Of a stretch of 64,000 bases of DNA, positions 54,091 through 63,818 are shown one piece after another. The DNA comes from an uncultured Lachnospiraceae bacterium. Lineage in GTDB: Bacteria; Bacillota; Clostridia; Lachnospirales; Lachnospiraceae. The position numbers and the translations under genes were made by a program. Location of the stretch: contig CAJUCC010000047.1 in the NCBI GenBank assembly GCA_910585205.1, positions 41,672 through 105,671 on the forward strand, written 5' to 3'. The notes beneath the pieces were generated by a model that saw only the letters and a list, made by a program, of their open reading frames with translations, was not told the DNA's origin and did not search any database. Each line of letters starts with the position of its first letter. Positions within the stretch are counted from its first letter, which is position 1.

Positions 54091-55521
54091 ATGGGAAAAG
54101 AATACGAAACCGTAATCGGACTGGAAGTACATGTGGAGCTGGCGACAAAAACCAAAATATTCTGCGGCTGTTCCACGGCGTTCGGCGGCGCGCCCAACAC
54201 ACATACATGCCCGGTCTGTACCGGCATGCCCGGCACACTCCCGGTACTGAACAGGCGGGTACTGGAGTATGCGGTATCGGTCGGACTGGCCGTAAACTGC
54301 GAGATTACGCGGGTCTGCCAATTTGACCGCAAAAATTATTTTTATCCCGACAATCCACAGAACTATCAGATTTCGCAGCTCTATCTGCCGGTCTGCCGCA
54401 ACGGGTTTGTGGAGATCGAGACGGACGGCGGCGGGAAAAAGATCGGCATTCATGAGATTCATATGGAGGAAGATGCGGGAAAACTGCTTCATGACGAATG
54501 GGAAGACTGTACGCTGGTCGATTACAACCGCAGCGGTGTGCCGCTGATCGAAATTGTATCCGAACCGGATATGCGGAATGCGCAGGAGGTGATCGCATAT
54601 CTGGAAAAGCTCCGGGTGATGATTCAATATCTGGGGGCTTCGGACTGCAAACTGCAGGAAGGTTCCATGCGCGCGGATGTCAATCTGTCCGTCAGAGAAG
54701 CGGGGACGGATACATTCGGCACACGGACAGAGATGAAAAATCTGAATTCGTTTAAGGCGATTACGAGAGCCATTGCGGCAGAGCGGGAGCGGCAGATCGA
54801 TCTGCTGGAATCGGGGGCGGAAGTGATGCAGGAAACCCGGCGGTGGGACGATGCGAAGGGATGCTCTTATGCCATGCGTTCCAAAGAGGACGCACAGGAT
54901 TACCGCTATTTCCCCGATCCCGATCTGCCGCCGGTGCGCATCGACGATGCCTGGCTGGAACGGCTCCGGGCCGGCCTGCCGGAGTTTCAGGCGGAAAAGG
55001 CGGCGCGGTACCGCGCACAATACGGCATTCCCGATTATGATATTGCGATCATTACGGCCTCCCGTCATATGGCGGATCTTTTCGAGGAAACGGTGGCGCT
55101 TGGCAGTGAAGCGAAAAAAGTGTCCAACTGGCTGATGGGTGAGACGATGCGGCTGCTCAAAGAACAGGAAAAAGACCCCGGGGACATTGCATTTTCGCCT
55201 GCGCATTTGGCGAAGCTGATCGCGATGACGGACGCCGGGGAGATCAACGGCGCCGCCGCGAAGGAGACGTTTGCGGCCGTGTTTGAGCAGGATGCGGATC
55301 CGGCGCGCTACGTGGAAGAACACGGATTGAAAATAGCGGGGGATCCCGATGCGCTGCGGCGTGTATTGGAAGAGGTCATTGCCGCCAATCCGCAGTCCGT
55401 TGCGGACTATCGGGGCGGCAAAGAAAAAGCGGTCGGATTTCTTGTGGGACAGACAATGAAAGCCATGAAAGGGAAAGCCGACCCGGCTCTGGTCAACCGG
55501 ATGTTGAAAGAGATATTGTGA
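54091..55521 (+). CDS. gatB: Asp/Glu-tRNA amidotransferase subunit B
   Basis: Kinase/transamidase subunit of 476 residues that activates mischarged Asp-tRNA-Asn or Glu-tRNA-Gln and adds ammonia. Start block YETVIGLEVHVELATKTKIFCGCS, zinc cysteines in CGCS and CPVC, and ANPQSVADYRGGKEKAVGFLVGQTMKAMKGKADP at the tRNA-binding tail, a typical YqeY-like end. GAGGAGGTGAGATAG precedes the ATG. Last gene of the T-box operon. Confidence 0.97.
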   Translation: MGKEYETVIGLEVHVELATKTKIFCGCSTAFGGAPNTHTCPVCTGMPGTLPVLNRRVLEYAVSVGLAVNCEITRVCQFDRKNYFYPDNPQNYQISQLYLPVCRNGFVEIETDGGGKKIGIHEIHMEEDAGKLLHDEWEDCTLVDYNRSGVPLIEIVSEPDMRNAQEVIAYLEKLRVMIQYLGASDCKLQEGSMRADVNLSVREAGTDTFGTRTEMKNLNSFKAITRAIAAERERQIDLLESGAEVMQETRRWDDAKGCSYAMRSKEDAQDYRYFPDPDLPPVRIDDAWLERLRAGLPEFQAEKAARYRAQYGIPDYDIAIITASRHMADLFEETVALGSEAKKVSNWLMGETMRLLKEQEKDPGDIAFSPAHLAKLIAMTDAGEINGAAAKETFAAVFEQDADPARYVEEHGLKIAGDPDALRRVLEEVIAANPQSVADYRGGKEKAVGFLVGQTMKAMKGKADPALVNRMLKEIL

Positions 55522-55569
55522 AAAGAGAATCCGATATGCGTCTGCCTTGTCCGGGCAGTTAAATTTCGA

Positions 55570-55598
55570 TTGAATCCCTTTCGATTTTGTACTATGAT
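55570..55598 (+). promoter_or_regulatory. Sigma-A promoter of the DUF6106-like gene
   Basis: TTGAAT (55570-55575), a 17-base spacer and TATGAT (55593-55598). Confidence 0.65.
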
Positions 55599-55626
55599 AA
55601 AAAGAAATGGCGAAAGGTGATGAAGG

Positions 55627-56112
55627 ATGGATCAGACATATTTGGAAGTACTGGTGGCAAGAAAGAGAAATATGGCGGCGGCAGCCGGCAAGATAATCGG
55701 CGGTATTCTGGCTGTGTTTTCCCTGCTTCTGCTTCCCGGCTCGGTTTTTTTTGCCGGTACGGCGCTGTTATCCGGTGCCGCCGCCTGGCTTTGTTACCTG
55801 CAGGAGTGGGTTGAGTTTGAGTACAGCTATGTCTGCCGTGAACTGACCGTGGACAAGATCATGGCGCGCAGCAGAAGAAAAAAGCAGGCGGATTATCAGA
55901 TTGATAAAGTGGAAATCGGGGCGCCGGAAGGCTCATACTGTCTGGACGCTTACCGGAATAAAAATTATGCGGTAAAGGATTACGGCAGCAGAACCGGAAC
56001 AAACACCTTTGTCTTATATTACGAAGGACAGCAGAAGATCATACTGGACGCGGACGAAGGGCTGGTGCAGGCGCTCCATGCGGCGTCGCCGGGGCGGATT
56101 TTTCTGAAATAA
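55627..56112 (+). CDS. Small membrane protein (DUF6106-like)
   Basis: Protein of 161 residues: two hydrophobic segments near 23-60, then a soluble part with VEFEYSYVCRELTVDKIM and LDAYRNKNYAVKDYGS. I would compare it with DUF6106 proteins of Lachnospiraceae; function is unknown. GCGAAAGGTGATGAAGG precedes the ATG. It has its own promoter and is followed by guaB. Confidence 0.7.
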   Translation: MDQTYLEVLVARKRNMAAAAGKIIGGILAVFSLLLLPGSVFFAGTALLSGAAAWLCYLQEWVEFEYSYVCRELTVDKIMARSRRKKQADYQIDKVEIGAPEGSYCLDAYRNKNYAVKDYGSRTGTNTFVLYYEGQQKIILDADEGLVQALHAASPGRIFLK

Positions 56113-56166
56113 GAAAGCGGTTCGTTTGCCGGGGCGGAGCGTTATCGTGAGGAACGGATAAACAAG

Positions 56167-56196
56167 TTGACAAAGGGGAGCATGGTCTGATAAACT
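56167..56196 (+). promoter_or_regulatory. Promoter of guaB
   Basis: TTGACA (56167-56172), an 18-base spacer and TAAACT (56191-56196). Confidence 0.5.
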
Positions 56197-56227
56197 TTTC
56201 AAAATATAATCAACTACAGGAGGATAA

Positions 56228-57685
<1,458 letters not shown>

Positions 57686-57691
57686 GACGAA

Positions 57692-57734
57692 AAAAATAAG
57701 TGCCCCGGTTTCTGCTTACCGGGCACTTATTTTT
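57692..57734. terminator. Bidirectional terminator between guaB and the XRE gene
   Basis: AAAATAAGTGCCCCGG pairs with CCGGGCACTTATTTTT (one bulged C) around TTTCTGCTTA; T-runs occur on both strands. Confidence 0.85.
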
Positions 57735-57951
57735 GCAGTACGGGCGTTTTGGTATCTGTCAGCCCGACAATATATTCCATACTTACATTATAATACAGCG
57801 CCAGTCGAATCAGGTGACGGACTGGAAGTTCGCTGGCGCCACGTTCATAGCGGGCATACATGGTCTGGGAGGTCCCTAAGATGTCTGCGATATTCTGCTG
57901 TGTTTTGTCATGATCCTCACGCAGATCACGTATCCTGAGCCTGTAATCCAT
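57727..57951 (-). CDS. XRE-family helix-turn-helix regulator
   Basis: DNA-binding protein of 74 residues made almost entirely of one helix-turn-helix (IRDLREDHDKTQQNIADILG, then SQTMYARYERGASELPV) and a tail often found in small clostridial repressors (LALYYNVSMEYIVGLT). Target unknown. No toxin or phage genes are adjacent. Its end overlaps the guaB terminator. Confidence 0.85.
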   Translation of the reverse strand: MDYRLRIRDLREDHDKTQQNIADILGTSQTMYARYERGASELPVRHLIRLALYYNVSMEYIVGLTDTKTPVLQK

Positions 57952-58016
57952 TATCCATCACCTACAGAATTAACATAGCATAGATAATCTGACAGACAAT
58001 GAAATAGTAAACATTT

Positions 58017-58835
58017 TTACTGCAAAATCTGGAACACCTGAAGCTCAAGGGAATTGTCGCCTTCTTTGATTTCATCGTTAATCAGATCACTTTCGACGAC
58101 AATAAAGGGTTTCCCGGATAGGTGAAAAATATTCTGCAGACGGGAGGAATCGGCAATTCGATGCTGTGTCCCCTGTCGGCACAGCCATGTCCCTTCGGGC
58201 AGGATACGGAGCCGTTTGTCGGTGCAGTCCCGATAGTTCTCGACCGCGACAAACATTGATTTTTCCGCATTCCCGTCCCGGTCATAGTCATAGATAATGC
58301 CGGAGGGATAGCCTGCAGTCATGCCCAGAAGCTGTGCGAGCATAAACAGACGCAGGATTTTCTGGCTGTATTGTTCGGGGCTGTTTTCCGAAAGCGGCGT
58401 TGTCAGTACGGCGCGTGCGGGAATATGGCGGCGGTAAAACATTTCTTTGGTTTCCGCATCTGCGGGCGCGGATGGCCTGTGAATCGGAAGCGGTTTGTGA
58501 TCCAGCGCCTGCAGCGCGGCCTGAACGGTTCCGAGCCGTTTCCGGATCTCCAGTATTTTCTGCTCTGCCAGAAGCTTTCCGTCATACAGCAGTCCCTGCA
58601 GATTGAAATTGCCCTGTTCATCGGTATAATCCGCAAAGCGCCGCAACGGAATCCCCAGTTCGGTACAGAGGCTGATGGCGTCCAGAAGATAGAGCTGTTC
58701 CTCTGTATAGTAACGGTAATTGGTTTTGGGATTGATATAAGCGGGCCGGAGAACACCGATGCGGTCGTAATAACGAAGCGCTTTGATGCTGACGCCCTTG
58801 TGTCTGGATACGGCGCCGATCGACAGATATTTCAT
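58017..58835 (-). CDS. MerR-family regulator with effector domain
   Basis: Protein of 272 residues. The N-terminal MerR DNA-binding domain reads YLSIGAVSRHKGVSIKALRYYDRIGVLRPAYI; a coiled dimer helix follows near 85-110, and the last ~150 residues form a GyrI-like or BmrR-like effector domain. Such proteins sense drugs or metabolites and twist their own promoters. ATGGAGGTAAGCT precedes the ATG. It is divergent from the gene at 58953. Ligand unknown. Confidence 0.85.
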   Translation of the reverse strand: MKYLSIGAVSRHKGVSIKALRYYDRIGVLRPAYINPKTNYRYYTEEQLYLLDAISLCTELGIPLRRFADYTDEQGNFNLQGLLYDGKLLAEQKILEIRKRLGTVQAALQALDHKPLPIHRPSAPADAETKEMFYRRHIPARAVLTTPLSENSPEQYSQKILRLFMLAQLLGMTAGYPSGIIYDYDRDGNAEKSMFVAVENYRDCTDKRLRILPEGTWLCRQGTQHRIADSSRLQNIFHLSGKPFIVVESDLINDEIKEGDNSLELQVFQILQ

Positions 58836-58896
58836 AGCTTACCTCCATGACGATTGCGGTTACAGTTTGAGTGTAGCATATTTTGGCAGGGTGTGC

Positions 58897-58902
58897 TATA
58901 CT
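58897..58902 (+). promoter_or_regulatory. Extended -10 box between the MerR gene and gene 58953
   Basis: TGCTATACT with no good -35 hexamer. A near palindrome GTGTAGCA/TGCTATAC spans it, possibly a regulator site. Confidence 0.35.
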
Positions 58903-58952
58903 TTTGCAGAGCAGTTTCCGTCACCGGGAAACTGTGGAAGGAGTGGGACAAA

Positions 58953-59342
58953 ATGTCAAATATTGTATACGATGCCAGAAAAATCAAAGTGTTTACGGCG
59001 CTGCAGGAACTCGGGGAACTGGCGGGAGAGACGCCGGAGCGGTGCGGGGAACTGTGGAGCGGACTTCTGGCCGACGATGGCCTGATGGAGGAAATGGTGT
59101 ATTATCTGGAACATCATTGTTTTCTCGGAAAAGAAGTGTGCGAAGGATATACACTGATTGATTTGTTTGTCTGGGAGATGGATATTTATAATGTAATTGC
59201 GGATTCGGGGAAAAATACGGACAGCTGCAATAAGGAGCTGATGGTGCTCCGCGCCTTCCGCTCTATGGTGGAGATGAAGAAAGACCCGGCGCATTTGAAA
59301 AAGCGGCTTTCGGACGGGTTTGGAATGGATAAATATTTATAA
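58953..59342 (+). CDS. Conserved protein, unknown function
   Basis: Protein of 129 residues, mostly helical and acidic, without signal or membrane segments. The stretch VKGYTLIDLFVWEMD-like (EGYTLIDLFVWEMDIYN) and the end KKRLSDGFGMDKYL are distinctive, but I do not recognise the family. ATG 58953 follows AAGGAGTGGGACAA; an in-frame GTG-type reading from 58854 is less likely. A DUF1700 gene follows after 11 bases, likely one transcript. Confidence 0.65.
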   Translation: MSNIVYDARKIKVFTALQELGELAGETPERCGELWSGLLADDGLMEEMVYYLEHHCFLGKEVCEGYTLIDLFVWEMDIYNVIADSGKNTDSCNKELMVLRAFRSMVEMKKDPAHLKKRLSDGFGMDKYL

Positions 59343-59353
59343 GGAGCTTTCGG

Positions 59354-59773
59354 ATGACGAGATTTGAATTTACGGCGCAGCTTCGCAAGGCACTTTCCGG
59401 CAGGGTGAACCACGCGGCTGTCAATGAAAATGTGACATATTATGAAAACTATATCGATACGGAGATCAGGAAGGGCCGGCGTGAGCAGGAAGTTCTGGAA
59501 GAATTGGGCGATCCCCGGCTGATTGCCAAAACGATCATCGATACGGCAAAAGAAGAGGACTGGGCCACTTCGGAGACGGCGGAGGAAGAAAAAAAGGGAA
59601 ACTTTTTTACCGGCAAATCAATCCGGCTTCCGGTATGGATTTTTGTGATTGTGCTCTTGCTGCTGGCAGTGCTGATTCTGCATATCGTGGGTGCGGTTCT
59701 GGCGTTTCTGCTGCCGATTGCCATACCGGTAGCGCTGGTCTGGCTGTTGATTCGGTTTTTCCGGCGCAGTTAG
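59354..59773 (+). CDS. DUF1700-family (HAAS) membrane protein
   Basis: Protein of 139 residues: an N-terminal helical HAAS-type domain (FEFTAQLRKALSG, then ELGDPRLIAKTII near 60), a short acidic linker and two adjacent hydrophobic segments from about 95. DUF1700 proteins often pair with PadR-type regulators or sensors; here no PadR gene is adjacent. AAGGAGCTTTCGG precedes the ATG. Confidence 0.8.
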   Translation: MTRFEFTAQLRKALSGRVNHAAVNENVTYYENYIDTEIRKGRREQEVLEELGDPRLIAKTIIDTAKEEDWATSETAEEEKKGNFFTGKSIRLPVWIFVIVLLLLAVLILHIVGAVLAFLLPIAIPVALVWLLIRFFRRS

Positions 59774-59868
59774 GCGGGGAGGGCGGTGCGCTGCAGGGCG
59801 GATCTGCTGCTTTGCAGTCCGCCTGCATCCGGCGCCAATATGCCGCTGAGACGGCCCGCCGCAGGCGG

Positions 59869-59896
59869 AGAATCGCGTTTGCGCGGTTCTTTTTTA
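59869..59896 (+). terminator. Terminator after the DUF1700 gene
   Basis: AGAATCGCG pairs with CGCGGTTCT around TTTG, followed by a T-run. Confidence 0.75.
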
Positions 59897-60109
59897 TTTG
59901 GAAAAGAACAGGAAAACAGCCCATCAGGGGAACCGATGAGCTGTTTTGAGGGGAGTATAAATAATTAATATATAAGGGTTGCAGATAAAGAAATTGGAGT
60001 GTTTCTCTATCTGTTGAGGTTATTATATCTCAACCATTTGGAAAATGCAAGCAAAAAATGAGACTTTTTTCCTATTTTTTGTTTTGCCAGTATTTTCCTG
60101 AATTTATGC

Positions 60110-60138
60110 GTATATTTCTTTTGCTTGGTGCCATACTA
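60110..60138 (+). promoter_or_regulatory. Forespore (sigma-G/F-like) promoter
   Basis: GTATA (60110-60114), a 17-base spacer and CATACTA (60132-60138) match the sigma-G/F consensus (GHATR, CATNNTA) and not sigma-A. Transcription would begin near 60146. Confidence 0.6.
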
Positions 60139-60173
60139 ACACCGTAACCAAAAGAAAGCAGGAGGAATACAAA

Positions 60174-60335
60174 ATGTCTAAAAATGATTACAACCAGAAC
60201 AACAATCAGAACTATCAGAACGGTACAAATCAGTCTCAGGATAAGTCCAATAACTGCTCTAACAGCACGAACAGCAGCAGCCAGAAAAACAGCCAGAACA
60301 GCCAGAACAACAATCAGAGAAACAATAATTTCTAA
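60174..60335 (+). CDS. Small Asn/Gln/Ser-rich protein, SASP gamma-like
   Basis: Protein of 53 residues with a strong AGGAGG site. Composition is extreme: about half Asn plus Gln, the rest mainly Ser, with no hydrophobic core (start MSKNDYNQNNNQNYQN, end SQNNNQRNNNF). Gamma-type small acid-soluble spore proteins have this character and are made in the forespore, and a sigma-G/F-like promoter stands upstream. No sequence family is certain. A terminator follows directly, so it is a one-gene unit. It is too short for standard length cut-offs. Confidence 0.7.
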   Translation: MSKNDYNQNNNQNYQNGTNQSQDKSNNCSNSTNSSSQKNSQNSQNNNQRNNNF

Positions 60336-60340
60336 CCCAG

Positions 60341-60370
60341 TCCCGGCGTCTGCCGGGATACATATTTTTT
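60341..60370 (+). terminator. Terminator after the small Asn/Gln-rich gene
   Basis: TCCCGGC pairs with GCCGGGA around GTCT; then TACATATTTTTT. Confidence 0.75.
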
Positions 60371-60399
60371 CAAATCTTTGTAATTCCGATAAAAATCAT

Positions 60400-60428
60400 T
60401 TGACACTCCCATACATGGACTTTAATAT
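60400..60428 (+). promoter_or_regulatory. Sigma-A promoter of the THUMP methyltransferase
   Basis: TTGACA (60400-60405), a 17-base spacer and TAATAT (60423-60428). Expected start of transcription falls at the ATG (60435). Confidence 0.65.
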
Positions 60429-60434
60429 AAACAT

Positions 60435-61592
60435 ATGAGAAAATTTGAGCTGATTGCCCCCTGCCATTTCGGGCTGGAGGCAGTATTAAAAAAAGAGATT
60501 ACGGAACTGGGATACGACATTACCGCGGTGGAAGACGGGCGGGTGACGTTCTACGGGGATGAGGAAGCATGTGCCCGGGCCAATATCGGCCTGCGGACGG
60601 CGGAGCGGATTCTGATTAAGGTCGGAAGTTTTCACGCGGAGACGTTTGAAGAACTGTTTCAGGGGACGAAGGCGCTGCCCTGGGAAGATTATATTCCCGA
60701 AGACGGAAGATTCTGGGTTGCCAAGGCGGCCAGTGTCAAAAGCTCATTGTTCAGTCCGTCGGATATTCAGTCGGTGATGAAGAAAGCGATGGTGGAACGG
60801 CTGCGTGACAGGTATCATGTTTCCTGGTTCGCAGAGAGCGGCAGCCCTTTTCCGATCCGGGTTTTTCTGCTGAAAGACGAAGTTACGGTAGGACTGGATA
60901 CGACGGGGGATTCCCTGCATAAGCGGGGGTACCGGAAACTGACGGCCAAAGCGCCGATTGCGGAAAATCTGGCGGCGGCAATGATTATGCTGACGCCGTG
61001 GCGGCGTGACCGGATCCTGGTCGATCCGTTCTGCGGCAGCGGGACGATCCCGATCGAGGCCGCCATGATGGCGGCCAATATGGCGCCGGGGATGAATCGG
61101 ACCTTTACCGCGCAGCAGTGGGAGCATATCATTGCCCGGACGATCTGGGAGGAAGCGCTGGAGGAGGCGCAGGAGCAGGTGGATCTGCATGTGGACACCG
61201 ATATACAGGGCTATGATGCGGACGATAAAATGATTTCCCTCTCCCGGGCCAATGCCGGATTGGCCGGTGTGGACGGGCTGATTCATTTTCAGAGGCGGCC
61301 GGTTTCCGAACTGAGCCATCCGAAACGGTACGGATTTCTGATTACCAATCCCCCTTATGGAGAACGACTGGAGGACAAAGAGACGGTGGCGGCGCTTTAC
61401 CGGGTGCTTGGAGAACGGTTTCGTATGCTGGATGACTGGTCTTTGTTCCTGATTACTTCCTATGAGGAAGCGCAGCAGGCCATAGGCAGAAAGGCGGATA
61501 AGAACAGGAAGCTGTACAACGGTATGATGAAGACATATTATTATCAGTTTCTGGGGGCCAAACCAGGCAAAAGAAACAGACAGGGGAAATGA
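60435..61592 (+). CDS. THUMP-domain 23S rRNA guanine-N2 methyltransferase (RlmL/YpsC type)
   Basis: SAM-dependent RNA methyltransferase of 385 residues. The N-terminal ferredoxin-like/THUMP part begins FELIAPCHFGLEAVLKKEI; the catalytic part has LVDPFCGSGTIPIEAAMMA and NPPYGERL, the latter the hallmark of N2-guanine methyltransferases. No Shine-Dalgarno sequence precedes the ATG, and the promoter puts transcription start on it, so the mRNA may be leaderless. The stop overlaps the next start by four bases. Confidence 0.9.
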   Translation: MRKFELIAPCHFGLEAVLKKEITELGYDITAVEDGRVTFYGDEEACARANIGLRTAERILIKVGSFHAETFEELFQGTKALPWEDYIPEDGRFWVAKAASVKSSLFSPSDIQSVMKKAMVERLRDRYHVSWFAESGSPFPIRVFLLKDEVTVGLDTTGDSLHKRGYRKLTAKAPIAENLAAAMIMLTPWRRDRILVDPFCGSGTIPIEAAMMAANMAPGMNRTFTAQQWEHIIARTIWEEALEEAQEQVDLHVDTDIQGYDADDKMISLSRANAGLAGVDGLIHFQRRPVSELSHPKRYGFLITNPPYGERLEDKETVAALYRVLGERFRMLDDWSLFLITSYEEAQQAIGRKADKNRKLYNGMMKTYYYQFLGAKPGKRNRQGK

Positions 61593-62653
61593 TGGAGGAA
61601 CGACTTTCCAGAATTATGCTGGCCTGCTGTATGGTGTACACTGTGTTTGCCATGTTCTGTATGCTGCGTTTTTCCGGGACGGAGGCGGAGACGGATGCGG
61701 CAGCCGGGCAGGAAACCGCGGGGAATGTGACGGCAGGCGGCGGCCGGAATGTCGGCAGCAGGGCGGAATCGTACGAAGAAGCGGCAGCCGCGCCACAGAC
61801 GGCGGCGGAAAGCGCCGCGTTTCCCACGGAGGAAGCGCAGACGGCCGGAATGCGGATACCGCTGCCGGAAGGGCTTTCGCCGGACACGCTGACGGTTGCC
61901 AATTATTATGACAGCCGTGCGGTTGTCGTTACACTGCCGGGTACATATGGCGATTTTTATCGTGGGAATGTTCTGACCGGGAGTGTGCCCGGTGTGGAGG
62001 GCATATTTTTGTCGGAGCCGGAAGGGAAAACCGTTTTGGAACTGCGGACAACTGGGCTTTACGAATGCCGCTATACGGTAGAAGGCGGCATGCTGGCCTT
62101 GTCGTTTATCGACCTGGCCGGGACATATGATAAGGTTGTGGTGCTGGACGCGGGATGGCGCAGCGCGGGAGCAGAACAGGAGACAATCGTGGATATTACG
62201 CAGCGGGTGCGGCAGAAACTGGAGGCGGAGGGCATCCATGTCTGCTGCACGGGACTGGACGGGAGACTGACACCGGGAGAGGAGCGGGCCGGCTATGCCA
62301 ATGCGCTGTCTGCGGATCTGCTGGTCAGCATTCGGGCCGATGGGGAAGCGCAGACGGGTATCCGGGCTTTCTATAACGGTACATATGTAATTCCCTCTTT
62401 CGGCAGCCCGGAACTGGCGGCGCTGCTGGAACGGTCTGCGGCATCCGCATCCGGTGCGGGCGCTGCCGGGCTGTTGGAAATGGAGCATGGGGATACACTG
62501 CTCGCGGGCGCCGAGATTCCTGCGGCGGCCGTTACGATTGGCTGTCTGACAGATCCGGAAGAAGCGGCGCTGCTTTCCGATGCGCAATATCGTGAAAGAT
62601 TGGCGGAGGGGATTGCAGCAGCCGTGACTGCCGCTTTTGCGTCGGGCGGCTGA
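61589..62653 (+). CDS. Degenerate N-acetylmuramoyl-L-alanine amidase (pseudo-amidase)
   Basis: Protein of 354 residues: one N-terminal transmembrane anchor (about 8-28), an Ala/Glu-rich linker, an N-terminal beta domain (~80-180) and a C-terminal amidase_3-like fold from about 185. The four usual catalytic positions are changed: DPGHGG reads DAGWRS, VSIHxN reads VSIRAD, and the final VEIGF reads VTIGC, while the zinc-ligand Glu block survives as EERAGYAN. It is unlikely to hydrolyse peptidoglycan; a structural or regulatory role at the wall is possible. Its start overlaps the methyltransferase stop (ATGA), so the two are coupled. Confidence 0.75.
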   Translation: MMEERLSRIMLACCMVYTVFAMFCMLRFSGTEAETDAAAGQETAGNVTAGGGRNVGSRAESYEEAAAAPQTAAESAAFPTEEAQTAGMRIPLPEGLSPDTLTVANYYDSRAVVVTLPGTYGDFYRGNVLTGSVPGVEGIFLSEPEGKTVLELRTTGLYECRYTVEGGMLALSFIDLAGTYDKVVVLDAGWRSAGAEQETIVDITQRVRQKLEAEGIHVCCTGLDGRLTPGEERAGYANALSADLLVSIRADGEAQTGIRAFYNGTYVIPSFGSPELAALLERSAASASGAGAAGLLEMEHGDTLLAGAEIPAAAVTIGCLTDPEEAALLSDAQYRERLAEGIAAAVTAAFASGG

Positions 62654-62666
62654 CAGGAGGATAACA

Positions 62667-63281
62667 ATGAGAGAAAAGATTGTCTTTGCCACAGGGAATG
62701 CGGGCAAGATGAGAGAGATACGGATGATACTGGCCGATGCGGATGTGGAAGTCCTTTTCATGAAAGATGCGGGGATCGATCCGGATATTGTCGAAAACGG
62801 ATCGACATTTGCGGAGAATGCGCTGATAAAGGCCAGAGCGTGTGCCAAGCTGACCGGCATGATGGCGCTGGCGGACGACTCCGGCCTTGTGGTCGATTAT
62901 CTGAACGGAGAACCGGGCATCTATTCCGCCAGATATATGGGAGAAAACACGTCCTACCATATTAAGAATCACAATCTGATTGAGCGGCTGGACGGGGTGC
63001 CGGACGAAAAGCGCATGGCGCGGTTCGTATGTGCGATTGCGGCAGTGCTGCCCGACGGAACGGAGCTGGTGACGGAGGGGACGATGGAGGGGCGGATCGG
63101 ATATGAGGAAAAGGGGGAAAACGGTTTTGGGTTTGACCCTGTTTTCTACGTGCCGGAATACGGCCTTACGAGCGCGCAGATGGATGCGGAGCAGAAAAAT
63201 GCCGCCAGTCACAGAGGAAAAGCGCTGCGGAAAATGAAACAAACACTGTATGAAACGGGGATCTGGAAGGCGTGTATATGA
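62667..63281 (+). CDS. rdgB: XTP/dITP pyrophosphatase (Ham1/RdgB family)
   Basis: House-cleaning nucleotide pyrophosphatase of 204 residues that removes inosine and xanthosine triphosphates. Motifs: FATGNAGKMREI, NGSTFAENALIKARA, ADDSGLVVDYL, GFGFDPVFYVPEYG and SHRGKALRKM. ATG 62667 follows AGGAGGATAAC; an in-frame start at 62637 lies inside the previous gene. The stop overlaps the next start (ATGA). Confidence 0.96.
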   Translation: MREKIVFATGNAGKMREIRMILADADVEVLFMKDAGIDPDIVENGSTFAENALIKARACAKLTGMMALADDSGLVVDYLNGEPGIYSARYMGENTSYHIKNHNLIERLDGVPDEKRMARFVCAIAAVLPDGTELVTEGTMEGRIGYEEKGENGFGFDPVFYVPEYGLTSAQMDAEQKNAASHRGKALRKMKQTLYETGIWKACI

Positions 63282-63772
63282 GAATCCTAATTATCAGCGA
63301 TACACATGGAAAAAACGGAAATCTGTTCCGCATACTGGAAGAAACGGGAAGACCCGATATGCTGATTCACTGCGGGGACATCGAGGGCAGCGAGTACACG
63401 ATCAGTGAGTGTGCGGGCTGCCCCGTGGAAATGGTGGCCGGCAACAATGACTTTTTCAGCAGTCTTCCGCGGGAGCGGGAATTTTACATCGGTACATATA
63501 AAATCTGGCTGACCCACGGACATTCGTATTATATTTCCATGGAAAACGAGACGATCAAGCGGGAAGCGATTGCCAGGGGGGTGGATGTGGTTTTGTATGG
63601 CCATACACACCGGCCGGTTATCGAGGAAGAAGACGGCCTTATTGCGGTAAACCCGGGCAGTCTTTCCTATCCGAGACAGGCGGGGCGGCGGCCGTCTTAT
63701 GCGGTGATGGAACTGGATCCGGAGGGGATGGCCCGGTTTTCCCTTCATTTCTTGGACGAAGACGAAAAATAA
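63278..63772 (+). CDS. Metallophosphoesterase, YfcE family
   Basis: Phosphodiesterase of 164 residues. Metal-binding motifs in order: SDTHG, HCGDIEG, AGNNDFF, LTHGH and YGHTHRP. Family members cleave phosphodiester substrates with manganese; the real substrate is unknown. Start 63278 overlaps the rdgB stop; a GTG at 63272 would add two residues. Last of the methyltransferase-amidase-rdgB group. Confidence 0.9.
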   Translation: MRILIISDTHGKNGNLFRILEETGRPDMLIHCGDIEGSEYTISECAGCPVEMVAGNNDFFSSLPREREFYIGTYKIWLTHGHSYYISMENETIKREAIARGVDVVLYGHTHRPVIEEEDGLIAVNPGSLSYPRQAGRRPSYAVMELDPEGMARFSLHFLDEDEK

Positions 63773-63789
63773 TAATTGGAAAAAAACGG

Positions 63790-63818
63790 TTGACAGAGAA
63801 AAGGTGTTATTATATAAT
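63790..63818 (+). promoter_or_regulatory. Consensus sigma-A promoter of the tRNA operon
   Basis: Perfect TTGACA (63790-63795), a 17-base spacer and perfect TATAAT (63813-63818). Confidence 0.9.

Larger units (their letters stand above)
59774..60173 (+). other. 400-base intergenic region with terminators and forespore promoter
   Basis: No gene recognised. It contains a GC-rich stem near 59795-59815, a terminator at 59869-59896, a second 13-base hairpin at 59913-59947 (AAAACAGCCCATC against GATGAGCTGTTTT), then an AT-rich segment and the promoter at 60110-60138. Confidence 0.7.

Noticed and set aside
53752..55323. Minus-strand reading frame of 523 codons over gatA/gatB
   Set aside because: Both genes on the plus strand carry complete motifs; this is a by-product of their GC pattern.
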